From positions 186,001 to 250,000 of the forward strand of contig JAUMWB010000003.1 in assembly GCA_030529845.1 (NCBI GenBank): a DNA stretch of 64,000 nucleotides, given 5' to 3'. Each line of letters starts with the position of its first letter. The first letter of the stretch is position 1. Positions 10,297 to 17,971 of this stretch are shown here, one piece after another. Both the position numbers and the translations under genes were made by a program. This DNA is from Rothia sp. (in: high G+C Gram-positive bacteria). GTDB taxonomy: Bacteria; Actinomycetota; Actinomycetes; Actinomycetales; Micrococcaceae. The notes below the pieces were generated by a model. It was not told the origin of the DNA. It searched no databases and saw nothing but the letters and a program-made list of their open reading frames with translations.

Positions 10297-10803
10297 TTAG
10301 TAGTTAGCCTTGATGTACTCTTCAGCGCTGGTGCCCAGGGCTGAGAAAACGCGGCCAATCTGGGGCTCAGCGGCGGCAGCGATTTTCTTGCCAACCAGGG
10401 GAATGGAGCACTTGACCTCACCGTCAACCTTAACTTCGGTGGTCTCACCTGCGGGGGTCAGAGTCTGGGTTGCATTGCCGGTGGCGGGAATACCCTTGAC
10501 GGTTACCTCGGAAACAACGGTGCGGGAGCCATCCGCTGCGGGGGCTGAGACACGGTCAACCTGAGAAACAGTCACACCGTTAGAAACACCGGGGAGCTTC
10601 TTAGCCATGTCGGGGATACGATCAGCGGGGATCGCGCGCACGGTGGTGGCGGTGAAAGCACCGGCGGGGTCACCGTCAACGGAGAAGGACTCGAAGGAGA
10701 TACGGACCTTTTCGCTGGCGAAGCGAGCGAAGTTCTCGTCCGCAAAAGCGCGAATTACGTTGTCGATGGAAGCATTGATGGTGGTTGAACTCTGAACAGC
10801 CAT
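10297..10803 (-). CDS. DUF2505 family protein
   Basis: A 168-residue protein of the DUF2505 family, common in actinobacteria and of SRPBCC-like fold; its function is not known. The start MAVQSSTTINASIDNVIRAF and the later KKLPGVSNGVTVSQ and EVKCSIPLVGKKI segments are typical of the family. There is no signal peptide or membrane segment, so it is probably cytoplasmic. GAAAGAGAG upstream of the ATG at 10803 serves as ribosome binding site. It is transcribed the same way as the polysaccharide operon but 88 bases beyond its last gene. Confidence 0.8.
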   Translation of the reverse strand: MAVQSSTTINASIDNVIRAFADENFARFASEKVRISFESFSVDGDPAGAFTATTVRAIPADRIPDMAKKLPGVSNGVTVSQVDRVSAPAADGSRTVVSEVTVKGIPATGNATQTLTPAGETTEVKVDGEVKCSIPLVGKKIAAAAEPQIGRVFSALGTSAEEYIKANY

Positions 10804-10891
10804 GGGATCTCTCTTTCAGGGGCGGTGACAAAAGGGTCGTGCCCTATTCTACGGGGTCGGGTTAGGGCGTGAAAGCGTGGGGCGGCCTTGC

Positions 10892-11488
10892 TTACTGAGA
10901 GCGGAATCCGGCGATAATCTGGGCGGTTCGTCGGATAAAGCCGCTGTTATAGGCGGTTCCGAGGGCTTCTAGCTCCGCCGAGAGGTTATCTGAGGCCTGA
11001 TCACTACCGGGCACCCGGTAGGTACCGCGCAGGGAACCGGGATCGGCAAAGGCCGCATCGAGCTTGTTCCGAAGGTCCTCGGGACTGGTCACAACGATAG
11101 CTTCGCCGTGGGTCTCCATGACCCGGGAGAACTCTACCTGGTGGTTATCAACAACCTCATCTAGATCTGCTACGCGGGGGACAGCCAAGGGGATAGCCCC
11201 TACCTCACGAGCATCAAGAATAGAGCCGGGCCCTCCTTGAACCAGCACCACCTTGGCAGCGCGATACAGGTCAAGTAAATCAGCGCGGGGCATACGCTCA
11301 ACGGCGTCCGCGTGCTGGGGCGGGGCAGTGAAGCCGTGCTGGACCAGGGTAGTGACCTCGGGCCGGTCTGCCAGGTAGGCATCAACCCACTGGATGAGCC
11401 GGTCAAAATGGTGGTGGTCGGTGCCCAGAGAAACAACCAGGTCGTAGACCTTGGGCTGGGCGTTGCCAGAGCTCGGGTTTTCTGTCAC
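10892..11488 (-). CDS. Alg13/PssE-like glycosyltransferase subunit
   Basis: The catalytic half of a two-part glycosyltransferase resembling Alg13, PssE and Cps14G, with the GT28 C-terminal fold. Of 198 residues, LVVSLGTDHHHFDRLIQWVD is the start and VVLVQGGPGSILDAREVGAIPLAVPR is the UDP-sugar-binding GGxGS region. On its own it lacks the acceptor and membrane half, which the adjoining upstream gene encodes. It is the last gene of the polysaccharide operon. The sugar donor is not readable from sequence. Confidence 0.85.
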   Translation of the reverse strand: MTENPSSGNAQPKVYDLVVSLGTDHHHFDRLIQWVDAYLADRPEVTTLVQHGFTAPPQHADAVERMPRADLLDLYRAAKVVLVQGGPGSILDAREVGAIPLAVPRVADLDEVVDNHQVEFSRVMETHGEAIVVTSPEDLRNKLDAAFADPGSLRGTYRVPGSDQASDNLSAELEALGTAYNSGFIRRTAQIIAGFRSQ

Positions 11489-11497
11489 GACAGCCTC

Positions 11498-11947
11498 CTA
11501 GAGAATATGGCCGATATTGACGGCTTCAGGGAAGGTCTTCTTCTGTTCGTCCCACTGCACCACAAAGAGGTCGCTCATGGGGTAGCATATGCGACCGGTG
11601 AGGGTGGGCATGGTGATGCGGTCATAGGCCTCAATGAAGACAGTTTTGATGCCTAAGAGCTTGGCGATCAGGAAGAAGGGCACAGCGACCGCGGCTCCGG
11701 TGGAGACCACCGCATCGGGACGCTCCTTGCGTAGCACCCGCCAGGCTACCCCGATATTGCGGATAGCGTTAGGGACGTTACGGGTGGTGGGGAAGTGCAC
11801 CCAGTAGGTGCGCTCGCCTTCTAAGGCCGCTTTGACCTCGGGTAATTCAAAGGTGGCCCAGGCCCGGTCATGTTCCTTCCAGAACTTATCCAGAGCAATG
11901 AGCTGGGCGAGATGGCCACCAGCGCTTGCGGTAAGGAGTACTTTCAT
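11498..11947 (-). CDS. Alg14/PssD-like glycosyltransferase subunit
   Basis: The membrane-docking and acceptor-binding half of the two-part glycosyltransferase. The 149-residue product begins KVLLTASAGGHLAQLIAL, the Alg14/PssD signature, and contains PDAVVSTGAAVAVPFFLIA and KTVFIEAYDRITMPTLTG. It is followed 9 bases later by the Alg13-like gene. Together they would add the second or a later sugar to a lipid-linked repeat unit on the inner face of the membrane, as Cps14F/G do in pneumococcus (family knowledge). Confidence 0.88.
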   Translation of the reverse strand: MKVLLTASAGGHLAQLIALDKFWKEHDRAWATFELPEVKAALEGERTYWVHFPTTRNVPNAIRNIGVAWRVLRKERPDAVVSTGAAVAVPFFLIAKLLGIKTVFIEAYDRITMPTLTGRICYPMSDLFVVQWDEQKKTFPEAVNIGHIL

Positions 11948-11953
11948 GGCTGT

Positions 11954-13159
11954 TTATTTCTGGGTGGGGGTGTCGAAGTATACGGGAATGACGCGGGTGG
12001 AGCTGGTCGGGGTCAGCTCGTCAAAGAGCCGCTGGGCGCTCTTGACGGTGCTCTTTGAGGTAAAGGGCAGCAAGAGGACGCGGGTGTGATCGGCTGCCAG
12101 AAGAACCTTAGAGGTAGATGCCGATGCGGGCGCATCGATGATGACAGGAGCGTTCTGCTTGATGTGGTCCTTGAGGTTTTCTAGCCCCAGGGCGTTGAAG
12201 GTGGCAGCATCAGCGATGGTGTAGTTGCTGTCGGTGAGGACGCCCGCGATTAGGGAAGTGAGGGAGGCAGCTGCGCGGGGGGTGGGGGAGAAGATGGTGA
12301 TGCCGCGCAGGTCTGCGTTCTTGAGGCGTCCGTCTGCTACACCGATGCGGCGTAGTAGCTGGGTAGCTGATTCGTTTTCGGCGCCCCGGGCGATGATGGA
12401 GACCGGAGAACCTGAGATTTCTGAGAGGCGCTCTGAGTAGCCCAGGGTACGGTTGGTACGGTCGACCACGTAGGCTGCGAAGATGCCGATGAGTAGACCC
12501 ATAGCAGCGCCGATGAAGATGGCCTGAGCCAGGCTGAAGTTTGAGGGCGCATCGGGCACCTGGGCTTCTGAGATGATGGTGCCGCTGTCGGTGGAGGTTG
12601 CTTCTAGGGTCAGGATTGCCTGGTCAACTAGACCCTTATCCATGCCGTTCGAAACGGCATCGATGTTCTCTCGGGTCTCTTCGCGGCTGGCTCGGAGGGT
12701 ATCGGAGCGGTGGTTCAGGTAGGCCTGGGCAACGGTGTTAGCAATATCGGCGGACTTCTGGGCATCGTCGGTGTTGACGATGATGTCGAGAATAGTGCTG
12801 TTGGAGTGCCCCGCTGCGGTGACCTGATTCTTGAGATCGCCTACGTCCATACCTAGCTCATCGGCAGCAGCCTGCAGGACCACTCGGGAGGAGGCAATAG
12901 CCTCTTCGGTATCCATATCGATGGAATTGAGGGCAGCTCGCAGACCAGTAGCACCTGCACTGGGCTGGGTAACGTTGACAACGGCCTTGGACTCGTAGGA
13001 GTGGGGTAGGGCCAGGCCGGCTACCGCGCCCAGGGCTGCGAAGATGAGGGCACTGATGAGCACAACGATCTTGTGGCGCAGGATGCGGCGGACGGCTGCC
13101 CCCAGCGAAATAGGGGTTGCCTGTTGGTCATTGGCGCGGGCTCGTGAGGAGCGTTCCAT
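11954..13159 (-). CDS. Wzz-like polysaccharide chain-length protein
   Basis: A polysaccharide co-polymerase that sets chain length or helps export. The 401-residue protein has two membrane segments typical of the Wzz domain: VVLISALIFAALGAVAGLAL near residue 35 and LAQAIFIGAAMGLLIGIFAA near residue 205, with a periplasmic-type loop between them. About 190 cytoplasmic residues follow, resembling a BY-kinase region but without a recognisable Walker A motif, so kinase activity is unlikely. AAGGAA precedes the ATG. It lies between the flippase and the Alg14-like genes. Confidence 0.85.
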   Translation of the reverse strand: MERSSRARANDQQATPISLGAAVRRILRHKIVVLISALIFAALGAVAGLALPHSYESKAVVNVTQPSAGATGLRAALNSIDMDTEEAIASSRVVLQAAADELGMDVGDLKNQVTAAGHSNSTILDIIVNTDDAQKSADIANTVAQAYLNHRSDTLRASREETRENIDAVSNGMDKGLVDQAILTLEATSTDSGTIISEAQVPDAPSNFSLAQAIFIGAAMGLLIGIFAAYVVDRTNRTLGYSERLSEISGSPVSIIARGAENESATQLLRRIGVADGRLKNADLRGITIFSPTPRAAASLTSLIAGVLTDSNYTIADAATFNALGLENLKDHIKQNAPVIIDAPASASTSKVLLAADHTRVLLLPFTSKSTVKSAQRLFDELTPTSSTRVIPVYFDTPTQK

Positions 13160-13188
13160 GTGGGTTCCTTCCCTAGGAGTGTGAGGGC

Positions 13189-14715
13189 CTAGCGGCGAAG
13201 TTTGCGAGTGACTGATGTGACGAGAGTTTCAAGGCCGATTGCTCGGCGGAAGCGGTAGATGAGGGCTAAGTAGAGGGGGATAAGAAGCAAGGCATAGGTA
13301 GCTAAGGCTAGTAGGCTCTGCCCCCAGATGAACACCGTGGCAGCTGCCCCCAGCCCCGGTGTCAGGGCTGCTAGGAGCATCACCGGTAGCACCTCACCGA
13401 GGTGCGGGCGGATGCCCAGCTTGCCGTAGACCTGGGCAGTAGCTAGACCGCAGTCGGTCAGGACGGCCGCAGCCCAGGCGGTTGCCGCCCCAGCCAACCC
13501 CCAGAGAGGAATGAGCGCAAGATTGAGCACAAGCGCCACCGCGAGAGCCGACAGCTTGTTGTAGAGCTGCCAGCGGGCGCGTCCGCTCATGAGCAGAACC
13601 GACTGCACCCCGCCTGCTGCCATCTGCACCAGCATGGCAGCCCCGATGATGTAGAAAAGTGGGGCGCCAGCGCTAAAACCATCGCCGAAGAAACCCAAAA
13701 GCACCGGGCCGAAAGCCGCGAGGGAGATGAAGAAGGGCCAGCCAACAGCAATGAGAATACGGGTAGCTGAGACAAAAATCTGGCGGGCACGAGCCTGGTC
13801 GCCGGTGGCGATAGCGGCAGAGATATCGGGGCCGGTCACCACACGAGCGGTGTGCTCCACCATGGCCCCTACCCGCACACAGCGGTTGACAGCCCCGTAG
13901 ACGCCGCTGGCAGCAGGCCCCAGGAAGAGACCGATCAGCAACACGTCAATCCACTCGAGGAGAGCTTCGACCATGGCCGAGACGCCGCGAGCCGAGCTAA
14001 AAGCCCAGAAAGAGCGGGCAGACTCAGGCGCGGCTACAGTGGTAGGGGGAACCTGCTCAACCGCCAGGTGCTTGGCCTGGTAGGTGGGAATGTCCTCCTG
14101 CTGGGGCATATATTTCCGCACCCACAGTGCTGCCACCGCAAAAACCACCAGCAAGGGCAGAGCCCAGGCAAGGGCCAGGTAGGCGATAGCACCCGAGAAA
14201 GCTACAGCCAGGAGCACAGCCCCGATACGCAGTGTCGGCAACAGGGCTGACTGCAAGAAAGTGAACTCAACCGTGTGCCCCAGCCCCCGCAGGGCACCAA
14301 AGCACAGGGTCATCCAGGCTGCAACCACCACAAAGGGGGCAGAGACGAGAACCGCGGCGCGGACGTCCGCGCTCAGCCCCGGAGTTACCGCATGCAGCGC
14401 ACAGAGCAGGGCCGCTAGAGCTAGCACCAGGGCAATGACGGTGGCTGGGCCGAAAGCAAAACGCATGAGCTGGGGCAGGCTAGAGTAACGGCCCACCGCG
14501 CGCTGGGCACTCATGGTACGCACCAGGCCTGTGTCAGCCCCAAAAACGCAGAGAGAAGTGGCAATCGCAAAGAAAGCCATGACCTGGAAGAAGGCGCCAG
14601 CTCCAGCCTGACCCACCCCGTTAGAAACAAGCAGGGTAGCTACAAAAGCCGCGGCAGAACCGTACATCACATAGAGCGATGAAAAAGCACCGCTACGCGC
14701 AAGCGACCTAGCCAT
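13189..14715 (-). CDS. Wzx-type polysaccharide flippase
   Basis: A 508-residue polytopic membrane protein of the MOP superfamily that would flip lipid-linked repeat units across the membrane. About 12 to 14 hydrophobic segments can be seen, starting with LYVMYGSAAAFVATLLVSNG. The pattern of paired helices and the segment SARGVSAMVEALLEWIDVLL are typical of oligosaccharide flippases. Its ATG overlaps the stop of the polymerase gene (TGATG at 14717-14713), so the two are coupled. Confidence 0.85.
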   Translation of the reverse strand: MARSLARSGAFSSLYVMYGSAAAFVATLLVSNGVGQAGAGAFFQVMAFFAIATSLCVFGADTGLVRTMSAQRAVGRYSSLPQLMRFAFGPATVIALVLALAALLCALHAVTPGLSADVRAAVLVSAPFVVVAAWMTLCFGALRGLGHTVEFTFLQSALLPTLRIGAVLLAVAFSGAIAYLALAWALPLLVVFAVAALWVRKYMPQQEDIPTYQAKHLAVEQVPPTTVAAPESARSFWAFSSARGVSAMVEALLEWIDVLLIGLFLGPAASGVYGAVNRCVRVGAMVEHTARVVTGPDISAAIATGDQARARQIFVSATRILIAVGWPFFISLAAFGPVLLGFFGDGFSAGAPLFYIIGAAMLVQMAAGGVQSVLLMSGRARWQLYNKLSALAVALVLNLALIPLWGLAGAATAWAAAVLTDCGLATAQVYGKLGIRPHLGEVLPVMLLAALTPGLGAAATVFIWGQSLLALATYALLLIPLYLALIYRFRRAIGLETLVTSVTRKLRR

Positions 14716-16001
14716 CAGAGCCCCTCCCCGTACATGCGGGAGCGCATCATCAGGGCAACCGAGAGCATCAGCACGGTCAGCTGGATGACGTCAAAAGAGT
14801 AGAAGAAAACCACAGCTAGTGCTGAGACAATCACCGAGTGAACCCACATACCGGTAATCGAGGCGATATTCCAGGTGTTCACGAGAACAGAAATTACATA
14901 GAGCAGGAAAAGTCCCAGACCCACAAACCCAAAGCAGAACATGAGCGCCCAGACCTGCCCCTGGGTACCCATCGATACACCCACGCTGTCGGCCATCTTG
15001 GAAGTGCCGTAGCCCACCAGCGGAGAGCGTAGGGTGTATTCAAAGGTCAGTTCATAGAGGGAGGCACGACCACCTGTAGAGTCAGAGTACTCCTGACGGC
15101 CCAAAATATCACCTACCGCACCAGAAACCAGCAGGTAGGTCACCACACTAATACCCAGCACAGCACCGATACCTAAAGCCCGCCAGTCGCCCTTAAGCAA
15201 GAGACGGAAAAGCACGTAGGCAAAAGCCGAGCCCAGACCGATAAACATACCGCGATTGGACGTTGCCACAGCAGGCACCAGCGATACAGCCACAGCTAAA
15301 CCCAGCCCCAGCTGAATCTTCTTAGAATGCACACCGGTCATTACCGCGAACACCACCGGAGTCAGCAAGGCATAGGCCAAGCCCCAGGAATTAGCATAAG
15401 GGAAAGGAGCGGACGGGCGAATGTAGGCTACCTCGGCCCCCCAGGGCCACTGGACCTCGGCCATGGGCGGAAGCACGTAGTCTTTGACCAGCTCATTATT
15501 GAGCAGGGCCCCCGGCAGAATAAAGCTCATGGGGGTAGGCAAGCGGAAATCGGGGAAGGCGAGAGCTAGATAGCCCAGAATGACGACCGTGAACCAAATC
15601 GTCAGCAGACCGCCCAGCATCACGTGGTTGGGGATGCGTTCGCGGGCATTGAAGAAATAGAGGGTATAGATACCCACGTTAAAGATGTTCATATAGCGCT
15701 GGAACCAGCCCAGGAATTCCGATGCGGTATCAATCGAAACAAGGCAAACTATTCCCCAGAACATGAGGGCAAACCAGATCCACATGGTTGAGTGCACCAG
15801 TACATGGCGTCGCATGACCATGAGCACAATCATGCAAGCAGCAAGAATGGTGGGGGCAAACTGCATGAGACCCATGGCCCAGACGAGGGGAAAGCCGTAG
15901 AGCAGCACCAGGATAGGCCATGCGGGCAGGGGAGCCCCGGCCGTGGGGGCCACGGCTGATAAGAAGCGATTGTGGCGGTGAGTTGGAGTCAGCACGGTCA
16001 T
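14715..16001 (-). CDS. O-antigen polymerase/ligase-like protein (Wzy)
   Basis: A 428-residue membrane protein with about 10 to 12 hydrophobic segments, resembling the Wzy/O-antigen ligase family that joins repeat units on the outer face. The longest extracytoplasmic loop contains QWPWGAEVAYIRPSAPFPYA followed by ANSWGLAYALLTPVVFAV, and a later segment has SDSTGGRASLYELTFEYTLR, the usual position of the active-site loop. It sits between the GT2 gene (5-base gap) and the flippase (1-base overlap). Family assignment rests on topology and context more than on a strong motif. Confidence 0.78.
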   Translation of the reverse strand: MTVLTPTHRHNRFLSAVAPTAGAPLPAWPILVLLYGFPLVWAMGLMQFAPTILAACMIVLMVMRRHVLVHSTMWIWFALMFWGIVCLVSIDTASEFLGWFQRYMNIFNVGIYTLYFFNARERIPNHVMLGGLLTIWFTVVILGYLALAFPDFRLPTPMSFILPGALLNNELVKDYVLPPMAEVQWPWGAEVAYIRPSAPFPYANSWGLAYALLTPVVFAVMTGVHSKKIQLGLGLAVAVSLVPAVATSNRGMFIGLGSAFAYVLFRLLLKGDWRALGIGAVLGISVVTYLLVSGAVGDILGRQEYSDSTGGRASLYELTFEYTLRSPLVGYGTSKMADSVGVSMGTQGQVWALMFCFGFVGLGLFLLYVISVLVNTWNIASITGMWVHSVIVSALAVVFFYSFDVIQLTVLMLSVALMMRSRMYGEGL

Positions 16002-16006
16002 GAGCT

Positions 16007-16918
16007 TTAAAGGCCTCGACCAGTCTTATTGACCGCTGCCAGAAGAGCTGAGGGGCTCACCAACCCCAGGGCAACAGGAAGCGCTGCCCAGGCACGTAGC
16101 TGGGTGGGATCACGACGCAGGGTGGCGCGCACGTAGGCTAGGGAGAGTTTTTTGTTGCCCAAAGCTGCATGAATAAAGGCAATCTGCCCCGAAATGCGGG
16201 CCAGACCCTTGGGATCGGTCTCAAATTCGGGGAACTTGCGGAGCAGGTAGGTAAGACCCGCTGCCATGTTCTCCCACTTACCGGCAAAGAAAGACGGCCG
16301 ATCCCAAAGAATCAGCACCAGGGGCTTTTCCACCGAGTAGATATCACCGAACTTAGTGGCACGCAGAAGCAGGTCGTAGTCTTCACCGTAGGCAGCTGGT
16401 AAGTCCTCATCAACCAGCCCCACGCGTCCTACCAAATCTGACCTGCGGTAGAGCATTGCCGAGGGGTGAATCTCAGTAATGCGCGAGCGGAGAAAATCTG
16501 TAAAGGTAGCGCGGGCAGGGGCAAACCGGTCGATATCCTTACCGCCGGAGCGCACACGAATACCCGAAGAAATAGCGATGGCGTGAGGGTGACGCTCCCA
16601 CAGCTCCAGCTGGTCAGCGAGTTTGGTGGGCAGCCAGTAGTCATCGTCATCGCAGAAGCCAAGAATCTCTCCGGATGCTGCCTCAATACCGGTGTTGCGG
16701 CCCCCGGCCAAGCCCTGGGGACGGGCGTTGGGGATAGCACGCAGGGAACGGTTCTCAGGCACAAGGACGTCGGTGAGAGGGTCGATATCAACGTGGTCAA
16801 AAACTACCAGTACCTCAACATGACCGGTGTAAGTCTGGTCAAATAGAGCGGTAACCGCGGTACGCAGTAGCTCAGGACGCTTGCCGTTGGTGGCGATAAT
16901 GACGGAAACGCTTTGCAT
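16007..16918 (-). CDS. Family 2 glycosyltransferase
   Basis: An inverting GT-A sugar transferase. Of 303 residues, VSVIIATNGKRPELLRTAV opens the fold, GLAGGRNTGIEAASGEILGFCDDDDYW carries the DxD-type metal-binding acidic cluster, and AYGEDYDLLLRATKFGD contains the ED catalytic-base motif. The donor and acceptor sugars cannot be told from sequence. The start overlaps the stop of the CDP-alcohol phosphotransferase gene by one base, so the two are co-translated. Confidence 0.92.
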   Translation of the reverse strand: MQSVSVIIATNGKRPELLRTAVTALFDQTYTGHVEVLVVFDHVDIDPLTDVLVPENRSLRAIPNARPQGLAGGRNTGIEAASGEILGFCDDDDYWLPTKLADQLELWERHPHAIAISSGIRVRSGGKDIDRFAPARATFTDFLRSRITEIHPSAMLYRRSDLVGRVGLVDEDLPAAYGEDYDLLLRATKFGDIYSVEKPLVLILWDRPSFFAGKWENMAAGLTYLLRKFPEFETDPKGLARISGQIAFIHAALGNKKLSLAYVRATLRRDPTQLRAWAALPVALGLVSPSALLAAVNKTGRGL

Positions 16919-17664
16919 TAGGCACCTGCCGGCTGAGCGAGAGTAACGAACTTACGACGCATGGACAGCAGGACGGTGGCGGCGTTGGCGGCAAAGAGCA
17001 GACCGTAGACCAGCACAAAGCCAAGCCCGGTGCCCCAGAAAACGAAAATCCAACAGAAGGTGCCGGCATCCATATGCAGGTTTACAAAAGAACGGAGGGT
17101 TCCACCGGTTGCTGGGGCCGCAGTGCCCCGGTTGTTACGCAGCTGCTCAGCTAGAATCTGACTCATAAAATGGCCGGTCACCAGCACGGTGAAGGCCAGA
17201 GGTAGCCACCAGAGCGACCAGCCGGTAAAGGGAAAAGCTGCCGGGTACTTGATGAAGCCCACCAGAATAGTCAGATGCATAGCGGGGGTTCTCATAGCAT
17301 CAACCACGTGGTCAAGCCACTCACCGGCGGGGGAGGACGCTCCCGTTACGCGAGCTACCTGGCCGTCCGCTGAATCTAGGGCGTAACCCAGAGCAAAGAG
17401 CAGGGCCACGCCCAGGCCCTGGAGTAGTGAAGGTGGGAAGAAAATCATCAGGAGCATACCCAGTACAGAAACACTGGCACTGAGAGCCGTTACCCCGTTG
17501 GGACCAAGCCCTATCTTGACTGCGGCTGCAGCAAAAATGCGCGCGACGCGACGATTAACCCAGCGAGTGTAGGCCGGAACTCCTGCCCCCGATTTTTGGG
17601 CAGAGTTGAGCTGTTTCAGTGTTTCCCTAAAGCCACGGGGGGCTACAGTGCGCGTGCTGGTCAT
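16918..17664 (-). CDS. CDP-alcohol phosphatidyltransferase family protein
   Basis: A membrane enzyme that moves a phosphoalcohol from a CDP-alcohol to an acceptor hydroxyl. The 248-residue protein shows the complete family signature DGx2ARx8Gx3Dx3D in DSADGQVARVTGASSPAGEW followed by LDHVVD, and five to six membrane segments. Housekeeping members make phospholipids, but this one heads a polysaccharide operon, so it may begin or decorate the repeat unit with a phospho-linked group, perhaps using a CDP-alcohol from the cytidylyltransferase at 9772 (inference). It is the first gene of the operon. Confidence 0.88.
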   Translation of the reverse strand: MTSTRTVAPRGFRETLKQLNSAQKSGAGVPAYTRWVNRRVARIFAAAAVKIGLGPNGVTALSASVSVLGMLLMIFFPPSLLQGLGVALLFALGYALDSADGQVARVTGASSPAGEWLDHVVDAMRTPAMHLTILVGFIKYPAAFPFTGWSLWWLPLAFTVLVTGHFMSQILAEQLRNNRGTAAPATGGTLRSFVNLHMDAGTFCWIFVFWGTGLGFVLVYGLLFAANAATVLLSMRRKFVTLAQPAGA

Positions 17665-17914
17665 AAACCCTAGTAAATCCTTGAAGATGTGTGTAATCCC
17701 GGTGAAGCTCCCGGCGCTGAAAGCGCTACCTCAGCGTGTGGTAAAAGAGATGACGCTAACGGAGCGATAAGCCCGGATTCTTAATTTTAGGTGAACGAGT
17801 GAGCTAGCAATAGGTGAAAACCAGCCCACAAAACTATGACTTTCAATATGTTCTAACCCCTAACAGGCCTACCTGGGGGAGCTTAGCGGCTCCCGGCGTC
17901 CGCCCTCACTAAGG
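17665..17914 (-). promoter_or_regulatory. Upstream region of the polysaccharide operon
   Basis: This stretch holds the promoter and leader for the minus-strand operon. A weak promoter, TTGCTA (17810-17805) and TAAAAT (17789-17784), has a short 15-base spacer. Between it and the first gene, a small perfect hairpin GCGCT/AGCGC occurs at 17714-17726. No gene is supported here. Confidence 0.35.
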
Positions 17915-17947
17915 CCTGTGGCCCGTGCAATGTGCACGGGCCACAGG
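17915..17947 (-). terminator. Terminator after the fibrinogen-like protein gene
   Basis: A perfect 15-base-pair stem with a 3-base loop (CCTGTGGCCCGTGCA and its complement) lies 24 bases beyond the stop of the secreted protein gene. It lacks a clear T-run on the minus strand but is very stable. Confidence 0.65.
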
Positions 17948-17971
17948 GCGGGTATCCAATAGGTTGCAGTC

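Noticed and set aside
17915-17947. Strong palindrome as a phage attachment site
   Set aside because: No integrase, tRNA or duplicated flank is near; its place just past a stop codon makes a terminator the simpler reading.
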